NCBI GenBank assembly: GCA_964342355.1
Contig: CAYFFG010000006.1
Span: 1 to 64,000 of the forward strand
Direction of reading: 5' to 3'
DNA: 64,000 nt
DNA from: Hirschia sp964342355
Lineage (GTDB): Bacteria > Pseudomonadota > Alphaproteobacteria > Caulobacterales > Hyphomonadaceae
The notes under the pieces were generated by a model. That model was given only the letters and a program-made list of their open reading frames with translations, was not told the DNA's origin and searched no databases. A program made the translations under genes and the position numbers. Position 1 is the first letter of the stretch. Each line of letters starts with the position of its first letter. Shown piece after piece: positions 50,889 to 60,788 of the stretch.

Positions 50889-51956
50889 TTATAGCACGCC
50901 TAAAGCCAAAATGGAGCGCCAAACGTCATCTGCAGACAAATCTGTGAGGTGTGGCGCTGAATTTACGACAATATTGCCGCCTTTTGGCGCAAATGCGCCC
51001 ACATGGAGGCGAGGATCGAAGACTGTGTCGTATTCAGCTTCCATTTCTTTTGACCAGTTTTGTTCGATCAAGAACACACCGGGTCTGTTCGTCATGGCGC
51101 TAACATAGGTCGCGCCATTTTCTCCACCGAGGAAAAATACAGCTTTTTCAGACAGAGTCACCAGCTGGAAGAGATCCGTTCGCGTAATGATATTGCGCAC
51201 TTCAGGGCAAAGCTTTGATATTTCTTGCCCCAGGGCGCCATCTTCGGCTGCGCCAATCAATACAGGCGTTATTCCGGCTGACTTTATACGTTTACATATG
51301 TCAGCAAACCGCGCCGGCGGCCATCTGCGTTCAGGTAAAAGTCCTGAGACACCAGGTGCGATCAGCGCGTATCTTTCATATAAGTTGAAATAAGCGGGCT
51401 CCAAATGGGGCGGATTGCGGAACGCAGCCCGTATCCAGGAAAGATCAGCTCGACTGGACGCTCCGCTTGGCCAAGGAAGGGGGTCTTTAACACCATTCTC
51501 ACCTATGCCCGCCATGTAGAGTTGATGAAGTGAGCGATCCTGAAAATGCTGAATAACTTTAGAGTTAAATGGATGACTGGCTTCTTTGGTATCAGCGGAA
51601 AGAAACTTGGACCCGGTGCTTTTGGCCAGTTTTTCACTATCATTCGTGTTATTGAAGTCATAGACCATGTTGTATTTGGCCTTTTTGAGCTTCTTCTGCA
51701 GGTCTGCGACCGTTTTTTCATTGTATACTTCAACAGCGTTGAAGTACGGGCAGGCTTTTGCAAATTTTTCAAACGGTGATGTGGTCAGCAGCGTGATATG
51801 TGCTGATCGATGTGTCTGACGCACAATACTGCAGGCGTATAACGTGTGAGCAAATTCACGTAGCGGCCCCAGCTGAATCAGCAAAACCCGCCGCAATTTG
51901 TCGCCGGGACTTGCCCGCTGTGGTGTCGATTTAGTTTCCATGACTTCAACCGACAT
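50889..51956 (-). CDS. Glycosyltransferase family 9 (heptosyltransferase-like)
   Basis: A 355-residue GT-B protein. N-terminal VLLIQLGPLREFAHTLYACSIV is the heptosyltransferase-type opening, and the C-terminal nucleotide-sugar region (APGVSGLLPERRWPPARFADICKRI, GAAEDGALGQEI, FLGGENGATYVSAMT) fits GT9. It likely adds a sugar to LPS core or a related glycan. Its ATG overlaps the stop of the upstream GT4 gene, so they form a pair. Confidence 0.85.
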   Translation of the reverse strand: MSVEVMETKSTPQRASPGDKLRRVLLIQLGPLREFAHTLYACSIVRQTHRSAHITLLTTSPFEKFAKACPYFNAVEVYNEKTVADLQKKLKKAKYNMVYDFNNTNDSEKLAKSTGSKFLSADTKEASHPFNSKVIQHFQDRSLHQLYMAGIGENGVKDPLPWPSGASSRADLSWIRAAFRNPPHLEPAYFNLYERYALIAPGVSGLLPERRWPPARFADICKRIKSAGITPVLIGAAEDGALGQEISKLCPEVRNIITRTDLFQLVTLSEKAVFFLGGENGATYVSAMTNRPGVFLIEQNWSKEMEAEYDTVFDPRLHVGAFAPKGGNIVVNSAPHLTDLSADDVWRSILALGVL

Positions 51957-53185
51957 TATTCATCCCCCAATGAATCGGTTCGTAGGCAGCGCTCATAAAC
52001 CCCTAGCGTTGCCTGCTGTAGCGCCGTTTTGGAAAAACGATCGTTTACTCTCACTGCCGCCTTTTTCCCCATATCAGCAAGCATCATAGCGTCTAAATCT
52101 AACAAACGTCGAATCGCGTCCGCTAATTTTGACGGATCTTTGGGCGGAACACACAGGCCGGTTTCGCCATGGGCGACGATTTCCACCTGTCCGCCAATGT
52201 TCGACACCACGCTAGGTTTGCCCATCGCGCCTGCTTCGGCGGCGACGCGACCAAAGGCTTCTGGTTCTTGTGATGGCGCAAGAACAATATCCGCTAACGC
52301 CAGTGCGGCTGGCATGTCGCTACAATGCCCAACAAGCCTGACCTGTGAATGCAGGCGTTCTCTATTTACAAGATCGAGCAGGCTTTGTCGGTACTCAAGG
52401 CGTCCCTGATCATCGCCCGCAAGTACCAGAGTGATATCTGAGTGGCCGCCGCGGACGAGTTGTGCGATTGCCTCCACGGCCTGGTATTGGCCTTTCCAGG
52501 CTGTCAGACGTCCTGGTAATAATATGATCCTACCCTTAGCGGGCGCTTCGTTAAACCATTCATTTTTCAGTGCGTTGATCCGATCTGAAGACACATTTTC
52601 GGGTGAAAACGCACTTTGGTCGACGCCGCGTGGAATGGTCACCAGGTGCGGTAGAGCATCCGGATAGGTAAGGGCGACGTGTTCGGCAATGAAACTGGAA
52701 TTGGCGATAACGGTTTCTCCGCGCGCCATCACAGAATTGTACCATTTCTTTAGAGAAGACTTGCCGCCATAAGCGCCATGATAGGTGGTGACAAACGGGA
52801 GATGCGTCCGTTTTGCAGCCCAATAAGCGCTCCACGCTGGTGCGCGCGAGCGAGCATGGATGATTGAGACGTTCTGTGACCTCACAATGTCAGCGATCCA
52901 CGACGCGTTGCGCCAAATGATGTAAGGATTTTTTGACCGCAAACTTTTTCGACGAATAAGTTCACCGCCTAGCGCGATTAGTTCGTTTTCGAGGCGTCCG
53001 CCGGCGCTTGCCACTAAAGCACGTGCGCCAGATTGGATTAGCGCTTCAGTCACTTCCAGTGTTGTGCGCTCGGCGCCGCCTGCCGCCAGATCTGGAATAA
53101 CCTGCAGAACGCATTTATCTGACAAAGACCGGTTGATCGCCGGTTTTGCGCTTGTATCACTCACGATAGATGTATCTGCACTCAT
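51956..53185 (-). CDS. Glycosyltransferase family 4
   Basis: About 409 residues. The N-terminal acceptor domain has VLQVIPDLAAGGAERTTLEV, and the donor domain has the GT4 motifs LLPGRLTAWKGQYQAVEA, and EPEAFGRVAAEAGAMGKPSVVSNIGGQ with the E-x7-E catalytic pair. ATG 53185 (MSADTS) is preferred to 53290 because the upstream extension overlaps the divergent hydrolase gene. With the GT9 gene it probably builds LPS or a surface glycan. Divergent from the hydrolase across about 58 bases. Confidence 0.88.
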   Translation of the reverse strand: MSADTSIVSDTSAKPAINRSLSDKCVLQVIPDLAAGGAERTTLEVTEALIQSGARALVASAGGRLENELIALGGELIRRKSLRSKNPYIIWRNASWIADIVRSQNVSIIHARSRAPAWSAYWAAKRTHLPFVTTYHGAYGGKSSLKKWYNSVMARGETVIANSSFIAEHVALTYPDALPHLVTIPRGVDQSAFSPENVSSDRINALKNEWFNEAPAKGRIILLPGRLTAWKGQYQAVEAIAQLVRGGHSDITLVLAGDDQGRLEYRQSLLDLVNRERLHSQVRLVGHCSDMPAALALADIVLAPSQEPEAFGRVAAEAGAMGKPSVVSNIGGQVEIVAHGETGLCVPPKDPSKLADAIRRLLDLDAMMLADMGKKAAVRVNDRFSKTALQQATLGVYERCLRTDSLGDE

Positions 53186-53243
53186 ATGTAATCCAGGATA
53201 CCAGTATTCGGGTCCTACATGCCATACCTGAAGGACAAGCCAA

Positions 53244-54020
53244 ATGCCTTTTGATACGACAGAATTCCTAAACCTTGGCGCACGCCGCATCGCCTATCGT
53301 CGAACTGATGGTGAAAAAGGTCGTACCGGGATTGTGTGGTGCGGTGGTTTGCGGTCTGACATGCAGGGTGGGAAGGCCACAGCTCTCCATGCCATGGCGG
53401 AAGAAGAAGGCAGACCGTTTCTAAGGTTTGATTACACCGGACACGGCGAAAGTAATTTCCAATTTGAAGAGACGACTATCACGAATTGGCGTGAAGACGC
53501 TATCGACGCCATTGATCATTTGACGGACGGTCCGCTTGTGCTCGTGGGGTCCTCCATGGGCGGATGGACCTCATTGCTGGCGACATTGGCGCGACCTGAG
53601 CGCGTGCGCGGTCTGGTTTTGATCGCCCCGGCGCCGGACTTTACAGAGCGATTGATGTGGCGATCTGAGTTTACGGATGAAATCCGCAATGAAATTGAGA
53701 CCAAAGGCTTTTGGATGCGCCCGTCCGAGTATGAGGAACCCTATGCAATCACCAAGGCGTTGATCGAAGAGGGACGCAATCACCTGGTCACAGACAAGCC
53801 AATTGACCTTGGTGGGATTCCAGTTCGCATTCTCCAAGGCTTGCAGGATGACGCCGTACCCTGGCGATATGCGCTTGAACTTGCGGAGAAAATCACTTCC
53901 GAAGATCTGCGATTCACATTGATCAAGGATGGAGACCATCGTCTCTCACGCGACCAAGATATCGACCTGATCATTGCAGAAGCATTAGAGCTGGCTGATT
54001 TGATTGACGTAGCAGCCTAA
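53244..54020 (+). CDS. Alpha/beta hydrolase
   Basis: A 258-residue alpha/beta hydrolase: nucleophile elbow GSSMGGW near residue 104, catalytic His in KDGDHRL near the C terminus, oxyanion region GGLRSDMQGGKATAL, and an Asp in QDDAVPW. Related to the PldB/BAAT-like short hydrolases; the substrate is unknown. AAGGA precedes the ATG. Converges with the epimerase gene, whose stop lies immediately beside its own. Confidence 0.88.
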   Translation: MPFDTTEFLNLGARRIAYRRTDGEKGRTGIVWCGGLRSDMQGGKATALHAMAEEEGRPFLRFDYTGHGESNFQFEETTITNWREDAIDAIDHLTDGPLVLVGSSMGGWTSLLATLARPERVRGLVLIAPAPDFTERLMWRSEFTDEIRNEIETKGFWMRPSEYEEPYAITKALIEEGRNHLVTDKPIDLGGIPVRILQGLQDDAVPWRYALELAEKITSEDLRFTLIKDGDHRLSRDQDIDLIIAEALELADLIDVAA

Positions 54021-54851
54021 TCAATTGCTGGCGTCAAAGATGGCATTTAATCCTGAGCGATAGTCGGGATATTTAGGCAGCCAGCCTAGTTCTGCTTTAG
54101 TGCGAGCGTTGGAAAGGCGTTTGCACTCCGCATAAAAACGCTGAGCCTTTTCGGGCAGATTTGCATCTTCAAATCTTACCTCTGGCGGTGGCTCGGCGCC
54201 GAGAAGTTGAGCTGCATAGGCGATAACATCCTGCGCCGGGCAGGGGTGATCATCTGCGATGTTATAAATTTGGCCCGGGTTTGGGCGAGCGATAGAGCGC
54301 GCAAGAACATCAGCGATGTCGTCCACGTGCGCGCGTGAAAAGACTTGTCCCTCTTTCACGATGCGGCGCGCCCGACCCTGTTTCAGGCGATCAAACGCAG
54401 ATCGTCCCGGTCCATAAATTCCGGGAAGCCGAAAGATGTGCGCGCCTAATCCTTGCCATTGTGTTTCAGCAATTACACGTCTTTTTGCTTCAGTGCTTAA
54501 CGGGTTTACCGGTGTCTCCTCAAAAGCCCAACCGCCTTGCAAATCACCATAAACACCCGTTGAAGACAGATAGGCGAAATAAGTTTCTGGATCGAAATAA
54601 TCCTTGAACTGACGGAATACCGGGCACCCTTCATCATCCGGCGGAACCGAAACGAGGACGGCTTTGACGTCAGGCAAGGAAAAACTTGGTGAAGGCCAGG
54701 TTAAAAGTGTAACATTTTCAGGCTGTTGGTTTGAATTCGTTTCGGGGCTGCGTTTTGTGCCAAATATTTCCCATTTCGAAACCGGATCGGATTTGGAAAG
54801 CGCTTGAGCGACATATCCAAAGCCAAAACAGATTAACGAACTAAACGTCAT
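54021..54851 (-). CDS. NAD(P)-binding SDR-type epimerase (YeeZ-like)
   Basis: A 276-residue extended-SDR/NAD(P)H-binding protein with FGFGYVAQALSK as the glycine-rich N-terminal segment, SSTGVYGDLQGGWAFEETP, and RLPGIYGPGRSAFDRLK in the fold. The typical Tyr-Lys pair is not clear, so the redox activity is uncertain. Function unknown. Divergent from the TPR gene. Confidence 0.8.
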   Translation of the reverse strand: MTFSSLICFGFGYVAQALSKSDPVSKWEIFGTKRSPETNSNQQPENVTLLTWPSPSFSLPDVKAVLVSVPPDDEGCPVFRQFKDYFDPETYFAYLSSTGVYGDLQGGWAFEETPVNPLSTEAKRRVIAETQWQGLGAHIFRLPGIYGPGRSAFDRLKQGRARRIVKEGQVFSRAHVDDIADVLARSIARPNPGQIYNIADDHPCPAQDVIAYAAQLLGAEPPPEVRFEDANLPEKAQRFYAECKRLSNARTKAELGWLPKYPDYRSGLNAIFDASN

Positions 54852-54919
54852 GTCATTTGTCTCCGCAGCGTTTGCAGCTTAAGTGTAGAAGGAGTATCAG
54901 TTTGCAGGAGTAAGGCGGA

Positions 54920-55585
54920 ATGAGCCTCTTCGTCCATATTACAACTTTCCTTGCTCCCTTCGTTCTTCAGTCAAATATTGCAGATGTTGCCCGCGCCGGA
55001 GAACAGGAACGGCTTGCGGCATGCCTGGAAAAAACGCAAAGCGCGCCAGAAGAAGCGTATGAAGACGGACTGGCGTGGATGGCTGAAGCGAACCGTCCTC
55101 TCGCGCGTCATTGCACAGCCATAGCGCTGATTGAGCTTGGAAAATTTGCAGAAGGCGCTGCGCGTTTAGAGGCGCTGGCAAACGCATCTGATGGCGGATT
55201 GATTGAACAACGCGCTGTTTACCTGGCGCAGTCCGGTAATGCTTGGCTGCTGGCGCGAAAGTATGAAGCTGCTGAACTAACGCTCACGAATGCAATCCGT
55301 CTCGCGCCTACACAGAACGAACTTTACAAAGACCGGGCGCGGGCGCGCCTCGTGCTTGAGAACTGGTTGGGCGCTGATGAGGACCTGACACAGTCTTTGC
55401 GTTTAAAGGCGAATGATGTCGATGCGCTCAATATGCGCGCGCGCGCTAGATTGTCGCTCGGTGACTCCAGTATGGCTTATCAGGATGTCCAGATTGCACG
55501 CGAGTTGGAACCGGAAAACATAGATACGCTGGTGCTTCGCGGTGAAGTCCGCGAAGCTTTGCGCAAATCTGGTGAGTTGGACTAA
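54920..55585 (+). CDS. Tetratricopeptide repeat protein
   Basis: A 221-residue protein with an N-terminal hydrophobic start that may be a signal peptide, then about four TPR-like helical hairpins (YEAAELTLTNAIRLAPTQNELYKDRARARL, YQDVQIARELEPENIDTLVLRGEV are broken here into shorter motifs in evidence: AIRLAPTQNELYKDRARA and ARELEPENIDTLVL). Probably a protein-protein scaffold. Overlaps the convergent AMP-ligase gene stop by 4 bases. Confidence 0.78.
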   Translation: MSLFVHITTFLAPFVLQSNIADVARAGEQERLAACLEKTQSAPEEAYEDGLAWMAEANRPLARHCTAIALIELGKFAEGAARLEALANASDGGLIEQRAVYLAQSGNAWLLARKYEAAELTLTNAIRLAPTQNELYKDRARARLVLENWLGADEDLTQSLRLKANDVDALNMRARARLSLGDSSMAYQDVQIARELEPENIDTLVLRGEVREALRKSGELD

Positions 55586-57135
55586 TCAGACACCAATTCA
55601 GCAGCAATCTGACGAAGGTCGGTTTTAAGCACTTTGCCGATTGCGTTACGCGGCATTGTGTCGACCAGCTGAAGGACTGCAAGACGTTGTGTTTTGCCGA
55701 CCCGTTCATCCATCCATGCTTTTAAATCGTCTGAAGTGATGTCCGCGCCTTCCTTCAGCACCACAAACCCGACTGGTGTTTCGCCCCAAGCCCTAGATGG
55801 CGCGCCGACGACAGCGGCTTCATAGACAGCGTCATTGCTGCGGAGCACGGCCTCAAGGTCAGAAGGGTAAATGTTGAAACCGCCAGAAATAATCATGTCT
55901 TTCTTGCGGTCCATCAAAGTCAGAAAACCATCCTCATCAAACACCCCAACATCACCCGTACGAATGAAGCGGTTGCCGTGTTCGTCAAACCATTCTGCAT
56001 CTGAGGTTTTCTTGGGTTGATTGTGATAACCCACCATCATTGCGCCGGAACGTCCGACGACTTCTCCTTTTTCACCAGCAGGCAGCGTGTTGCCATCGTC
56101 ATCAATGACACGGATGTCGTGTCCCTCAGCGGGGCGCCCGACAGTATGAAGTTTGTCTGGGAATTCTGTCGCATTGAGAAGGCATGTGCCGCCACCCTCA
56201 GTCATACCATATATTTCAACCAGCGATCCGGGCCAGTTGTCGACAATCCAGCGCTTGAGTTCAGCAGAAAATGGCGCACTTGTGCATGTCTTCATGCGGA
56301 AGCTGGAAAGGTCATACTTGGAAAAGTTTTGCACATCCGAGATACGTTGATACTGGACGGGTACCAGCATGGCATGGGTTACGCGGTGTTTGTCACACAA
56401 CTCCAAAAAACGATCAGCGTTGAATTTTGCCATCAAAACCAGCTTGCCGCCTTGAGAAAGCGCCGGGATCGCGCTCACCAATGTTGTATTTGAGTAAAGC
56501 GGCGTGGAGACGATGGTCACTGCATCAGGCGCATATCCTAACAGTGAAGAGCGGTTGATGTGCGCCCAACGCATTTTGTGAGTCTGGATGATGCCTTTTG
56601 GCATCCCGGTCGTGCCTGATGAGTAGATGATGTTGAAATAATCGTCTGGCGAAATATCAACCGGAGTCGGGTGGGCGTCGCCAGAAGCTAGAAAGGTAAG
56701 GTATTCCGGCTCATTACCATTCGACAAAGATATGCGCTGGCCTTCAAACGCGTCTCTATAAGCCGCCATGGCCTGCCAAACATTGTCTTCACAGAAATAG
56801 ACTTTAGCGCCGCAATCAACGAGCATTTTAGTCAGTGTTTCGGGGTGTGCGGAGGCGGTGAGGGGAGCGATTGCTGCGCCTATACGAAGCGTCGCAACAA
56901 ATAGGGTGATGTAGGCTGCGCTGGTTGGCGCGCATACGGCGACGACATCTTTATGTCCCACACCGGCTTTTTGCAGAGCTGACCCAAGTTGATCGGCATT
57001 TGCATTCAATTGAGCGTAGGAAATCTCAACGTCACCATCAATAAGTGCGATCGCGTCTGGCGTTGTCTTTGCGCTTGCGGCGACAAGGTCAGGCAGTGTC
57101 CCAAACGGTTTTTGCATCATGTCTTGTGGTGTCAT
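55582..57135 (-). CDS. AMP-forming acyl-CoA synthetase/ligase
   Basis: A 517-residue adenylate-forming enzyme. Core motifs are YSSGTTGMPKGI (P-loop), IYGMTEGGG (A5), RTGDVGVFDEDG (A7), and KDMIISGGFNIYPSDLE (A8/A10 region) with the terminal catalytic Lys in GKVLKTDLR. It activates a carboxylic acid as acyl-AMP then acyl-CoA; class I fatty-acid or aryl substrates cannot be separated by motif. Possible start Met and monocistronic layout; a 158-base gap separates it from the FKBP gene. Confidence 0.9.
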   Translation of the reverse strand: MTPQDMMQKPFGTLPDLVAASAKTTPDAIALIDGDVEISYAQLNANADQLGSALQKAGVGHKDVVAVCAPTSAAYITLFVATLRIGAAIAPLTASAHPETLTKMLVDCGAKVYFCEDNVWQAMAAYRDAFEGQRISLSNGNEPEYLTFLASGDAHPTPVDISPDDYFNIIYSSGTTGMPKGIIQTHKMRWAHINRSSLLGYAPDAVTIVSTPLYSNTTLVSAIPALSQGGKLVLMAKFNADRFLELCDKHRVTHAMLVPVQYQRISDVQNFSKYDLSSFRMKTCTSAPFSAELKRWIVDNWPGSLVEIYGMTEGGGTCLLNATEFPDKLHTVGRPAEGHDIRVIDDDGNTLPAGEKGEVVGRSGAMMVGYHNQPKKTSDAEWFDEHGNRFIRTGDVGVFDEDGFLTLMDRKKDMIISGGFNIYPSDLEAVLRSNDAVYEAAVVGAPSRAWGETPVGFVVLKEGADITSDDLKAWMDERVGKTQRLAVLQLVDTMPRNAIGKVLKTDLRQIAAELVSD

Positions 57136-57232
57136 GCGAAAGTCTCCCCGGATTATGTTTTATCTTTGCGTTCTTATAAGCCATGAGGCGACAATCGGAT
57201 CAATGCCAAGATGAAAGGTGTGAAGTTGCACG

Positions 57233-57268
57233 AAAAAAGGCGACCTCGTTCTTGAAGCCGCCCTTTTA
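57233..57268 (-). terminator. Intrinsic terminator of the FKBP gene
   Basis: Minus-strand stem AAAGGGCGGC pairing with GTCGCCTTT, with one imperfect position, followed by a T-run. It lies about 25 bases after the FKBP stop. Confidence 0.7.
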
Positions 57269-57293
57269 CAAATCGTCTTATCAGGCAGAACCG

Positions 57294-58214
57294 TTACGGT
57301 GTTTGGTCGCCAGATTCGTCGCCAACACGCATCACGTATCCAAGGTGGACTTCAAACATCAAGTCAGACGCTGGTGGGATGACAGGCGGACGTCCTGCTT
57401 CGCCATAAGCAATATCATATGGGATATACATCAACCAGCGGTCGCCGGGCTTCATCAGTTGAAGACCTTCAACCCATCCTGGGATGAGAGCGCCAGCAGG
57501 GAAGCGTGCTGGTTCGCCGCGTTGGAATGAAGAATCAAAAAGCGTTCCGTCAGCAGCTAATCGACCTTCGTAATGGACAACAACATAGTCCTGCTTGCGT
57601 GGGCTTTCGCCTTCTGGGTCACCTGCTTCCAGAACGACATACTGTAAGCCGCTTTCTTTGGTGATGATTTCTTCCGCACCTTTGGGCCAAGGCATGTATT
57701 TATCCCATGCTTCAGCATCAGCTTTTGGAGAAGGGATGACATCCTGAAGCGCAACCCGGAAGACAAGGTTTGCGTTGGCGGGAATGTCAGTTCCAGCGCC
57801 ATGTTCGCCATATCCTAGCTCAGAAGGGATAAATACCATCCATTCATCGCCGGGCTTCATTAGTTGAAGGGCTTCTACCCAACCAGGAATCAAACCGCCA
57901 GCAGGGAATGTCGCTGGTTCGCCGCGGTCGTATGATGAGTCGAATTTCTTGCCATTGTCCGCGAGGCGACCATCATAGTGTACAACGACCTGATCCGCCG
58001 GATCAGGTGATACGCCATCTTCAGGTCCGGACTTAACGACAATATATTGCAGACCGCTTTCCGTGGTCTTGATTTCCGGGCGCTCGCCGTCCCACGGAAT
58101 TAGCGTTGCAAATGGATCGGACACATCGATCTCCTCATGTTGGGAGTTGGGAGAGCACGCTGCTAAAGCGCCAAAAGTGAATAGCGCTAATAGCGCGGTT
58201 ACAAAACGCAGCAT
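57294..58214 (-). CDS. Tandem FKBP-type peptidyl-prolyl isomerase lipoprotein
   Basis: A 306-residue lipoprotein with lipobox LAAC at residue ~19 and two FKBP domains (about residues 45-155 and 170-290). They are visibly alike: each has VVHYDGRL or VVHYEGRL, then RGEPA, a FPAG..PGWVE..LQLMKPGD segment and a YGE motif. It likely folds proteins in the periplasm or outer membrane. Duplication inside one protein, rather than a dimer via N-domain, is less common. Confidence 0.93.
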   Translation of the reverse strand: MLRFVTALLALFTFGALAACSPNSQHEEIDVSDPFATLIPWDGERPEIKTTESGLQYIVVKSGPEDGVSPDPADQVVVHYDGRLADNGKKFDSSYDRGEPATFPAGGLIPGWVEALQLMKPGDEWMVFIPSELGYGEHGAGTDIPANANLVFRVALQDVIPSPKADAEAWDKYMPWPKGAEEIITKESGLQYVVLEAGDPEGESPRKQDYVVVHYEGRLAADGTLFDSSFQRGEPARFPAGALIPGWVEGLQLMKPGDRWLMYIPYDIAYGEAGRPPVIPPASDLMFEVHLGYVMRVGDESGDQTP

Positions 58215-58308
58215 GTAGATCTCTTGATAGAGTTAAAAGTTTGCGGGGAGTCCTAGCACCCTTAATCGGCGCTTCCTACCCGTGCTTGCTGTTGAATTCG
58301 TATCACGA

Positions 58309-59523
58309 TTAGGATTGAGTGCGTGGCGGAAATCCTGCTGCCGATAGCGCAGCAACAATCTCTTCGGTATGACGCGCGTCCCGGGTTTCGATTAGAATAT
58401 CAAACTCTGCCCCTTTTGCAGGAACATCCAAAGCAATCCGGTTGTGGGCGACCTCAATAATGTTCGCGCCGCCACTGCCGATAATCTGTGAAACCTTGGC
58501 GAGAAGGCCTGGGTTGTCACCACCGACTATGCGGATTGATGAAAGACGTTTTTCGCGCACGAGGGAACGCGTGAGCACAGACGCCAGCAAGCGCGTGTCA
58601 ATGTTCCCGCCGCACAGGATCAGACCGACGCGGCGGCCTTTAAACCCCTCTGGGTGCGCCAGCAACGCCGCTAACCCGGCTGCGCCGGCTCCCTCAGCGA
58701 CTGTTTTTTCTACTGTTGCGAACAGCGTGATTGCGCGCTCAAGATGTTCTTCATCTACAAGCAGGATGTCTTTTACCAGTGCTTCGCAGACTTGAGAGCC
58801 CAAAGCGCCGACCTTCTTAACGGCAATGCCTTCTGCGATTGTTGCGCCGCCAACAATCGCTTCTTCGTGACGCAGCGCAGCTTGCATTGAGGGGTACATG
58901 CGCGGTTCAACACCAACGATTTCAATATCCGGATTCATCGCCTTGGCCGCGACCGATACGCCCGAGATAAGCCCGCCGCCTCCAACCGGCACTATCAGGC
59001 AGTCCAGACTGGGCTCATCCTCCAGCATTTCGAGGGCAACTGTACCCTGACCGGCTGCAATCACAGGGTCATCATACGGGTGGATGAAGGTAAGACCTTC
59101 TTTTTTCTCGAGTTCACGTGCAAATGCGTCAGCTTCTGTCAGCATATCACCGTGAAGAATCACACGAGCGCCAAAGTTACGCGTGTGCTCCACTTTGACG
59201 AAAGGCGTGTCTTTCGGCATCACAATAGTTGCTGGGATCTGTCGTCGCTGCGCGTGATATGCGACACCCTGAGCATGATTTCCAGCAGACATTGCTACGA
59301 CGCCCGCGCGCTTCTCAGCATCGCTTAAACTCAAGAGTTTGTTGAGCGCGCCACGCTCTTTATACGCAGCGGTGAATTGCAGGTTCTCGAACTTAATCCA
59401 AACGTCTGCGCCCGTAATTTCCGACAGTGTGCGTGAATAGCGCATGGGCGTGCGCTCCACTTCGCCTTTAATGGCTTGAGAGGCAGATTTGATGTTGTCG
59501 AAATTCAAAGGAAGCGTCGTCAT
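58309..59523 (-). CDS. Threonine ammonia-lyase (dehydratase) with ACT domain
   Basis: About 404 residues. The PLP-binding Lys is in FTAAYKERGALNKL, the phosphate-binding region in GNHAQGVAYHAQ and serine/threonine-specific GGGGLISGVSVAAKA. A C-terminal ACT-like domain (about residues 330-404; RIVGGDNPGLLAKVSQIIGSGG) may give feedback or allosteric control. The start at 59523 (MTTLPLN) replaces the extended frame, which would lack family similarity. Either biosynthetic IlvA-type or catabolic TdcB-type is possible; the single ACT domain leaves this open. Confidence 0.9.
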   Translation of the reverse strand: MTTLPLNFDNIKSASQAIKGEVERTPMRYSRTLSEITGADVWIKFENLQFTAAYKERGALNKLLSLSDAEKRAGVVAMSAGNHAQGVAYHAQRRQIPATIVMPKDTPFVKVEHTRNFGARVILHGDMLTEADAFARELEKKEGLTFIHPYDDPVIAAGQGTVALEMLEDEPSLDCLIVPVGGGGLISGVSVAAKAMNPDIEIVGVEPRMYPSMQAALRHEEAIVGGATIAEGIAVKKVGALGSQVCEALVKDILLVDEEHLERAITLFATVEKTVAEGAGAAGLAALLAHPEGFKGRRVGLILCGGNIDTRLLASVLTRSLVREKRLSSIRIVGGDNPGLLAKVSQIIGSGGANIIEVAHNRIALDVPAKGAEFDILIETRDARHTEEIVAALSAAGFPPRTQS

Positions 59524-59621
59524 AAGGTACTTATTGTGTTCTGCTGATAAAAAGATGCAGGACACTATGCGCGGTTGGCCGTCGGAGCAACCAAACATGC
59601 AAAATACTTACTTTTGAGCGA

Positions 59622-60710
59622 TTAAGCGTCGGCCGCCTCACCGATACCTTTCATAAGGTCCCAGCGGCGCATTGCTTTTCCGGGCCACTCGCGAACACGA
59701 CCAACGGGCATGTTTTCAATGGTCTTGCGGACGTTGAACCACATGCCGCGCGCCATGGAAGACAGGTTGACGCCGCCGACATAACCGCAGCCTGAAATAC
59801 GTTGGGTGTTGGCAAGGCTGGCTTTAAACCGATAGTCGCCGGGTCCAAGATCCAGCTTCTCAAACCCCTTTTCAGCCATCGCTTTGAGCGTTTCCACAAA
59901 GCAGATTTGACCAGGAGAGTAATTATCAAATTTCGGGTTGTAGGAAACGAACCAAGCGTGAAGCGTTGTGTTCGCGCGCAGACAGAATATTACAGCGGCA
60001 AGTTCGCCATCAACTTTCAATGTAAATAGCTCGCCGCCAAAATTGTCTGAAACAGCTTCGTTGGTTTCATTCACAACTTGTTTGACCCAGTCATGCGCAA
60101 ATACATCGGGGCAATTCGTACGACGCCACTGGTCGCGCTTCCATTCAAGTAATTGTTCAAAAGCTGCATTGTCGTGCGTGAATGCTTCGAACACGACGTC
60201 GGAGTGGTCTTTTTGCAGCTTGCGGTATTTTTTGGCTGTCCGCTTGAGGATCTGTGATCCTGCGTCACGACGTTCTGCGGCGTATGCCTCCCAGCCATTT
60301 GAGATGTCGACAATGTGGCCTGGCGTTGCTGTGCGGATTTTGTGACCAAGAAAACGGCCTTCCGCCAGCGCGCCTGAAAAATCAATCCGGTCTACATTCA
60401 GCGCTTTTAGAGCCAGTTTGAGATCAACTTGATCTGAACTACGGCATACGACGGCCTGGTAATCGCAAATTGGACCTCCAAGAGGTAACGCGCTGCGACG
60501 GTTGCGACGTTGCACCGGTAGGAAGGCAAATGGTGTGCTGCCGTTGTAGTACACAACAACACGAGCGTCTGATCGCGCGCGTCCAACGGACTGGGCCCAG
60601 TCCGGTGTAAGATATGGGCTATCAAGGTGCGCTTCTTCGGCAAGAATTGCACGCCAGACAGAAATTTCCAGCGGTGATAGCTTTTCCGGGTGCAAACTGA
60701 CAGCCTGCAT
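59622..60710 (-). CDS. GNAT/FemAB-like acyltransferase (BioF2/Acetyltransf_6 type)
   Basis: A 362-residue protein in the FemAB-like GNAT superfamily: N-terminal ISVWRAILAEEAHLDSPYLTPDWAQSVG and C-terminal Acetyltransf_6 segment (ELAAVIFCLRANTTLHAWFVSYNPKFDNYSPGQICFVETLKAMAE) in short motifs AWFVSYNPKF and GYVGGVNLSS. Members act in cellulose or polysaccharide biosynthesis and in cell-wall cross-bridge synthesis. Function here is unknown; it is a single gene. Confidence 0.85.
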   Translation of the reverse strand: MQAVSLHPEKLSPLEISVWRAILAEEAHLDSPYLTPDWAQSVGRARSDARVVVYYNGSTPFAFLPVQRRNRRSALPLGGPICDYQAVVCRSSDQVDLKLALKALNVDRIDFSGALAEGRFLGHKIRTATPGHIVDISNGWEAYAAERRDAGSQILKRTAKKYRKLQKDHSDVVFEAFTHDNAAFEQLLEWKRDQWRRTNCPDVFAHDWVKQVVNETNEAVSDNFGGELFTLKVDGELAAVIFCLRANTTLHAWFVSYNPKFDNYSPGQICFVETLKAMAEKGFEKLDLGPGDYRFKASLANTQRISGCGYVGGVNLSSMARGMWFNVRKTIENMPVGRVREWPGKAMRRWDLMKGIGEAADA

Positions 60711-60788
60711 GATGTGTCCTCGTATGGCATAGTTTTGTTTTTGCTGTCATTCACAGCAAAATTCTTGCCACAGGCGAGTAAGTCTCAA

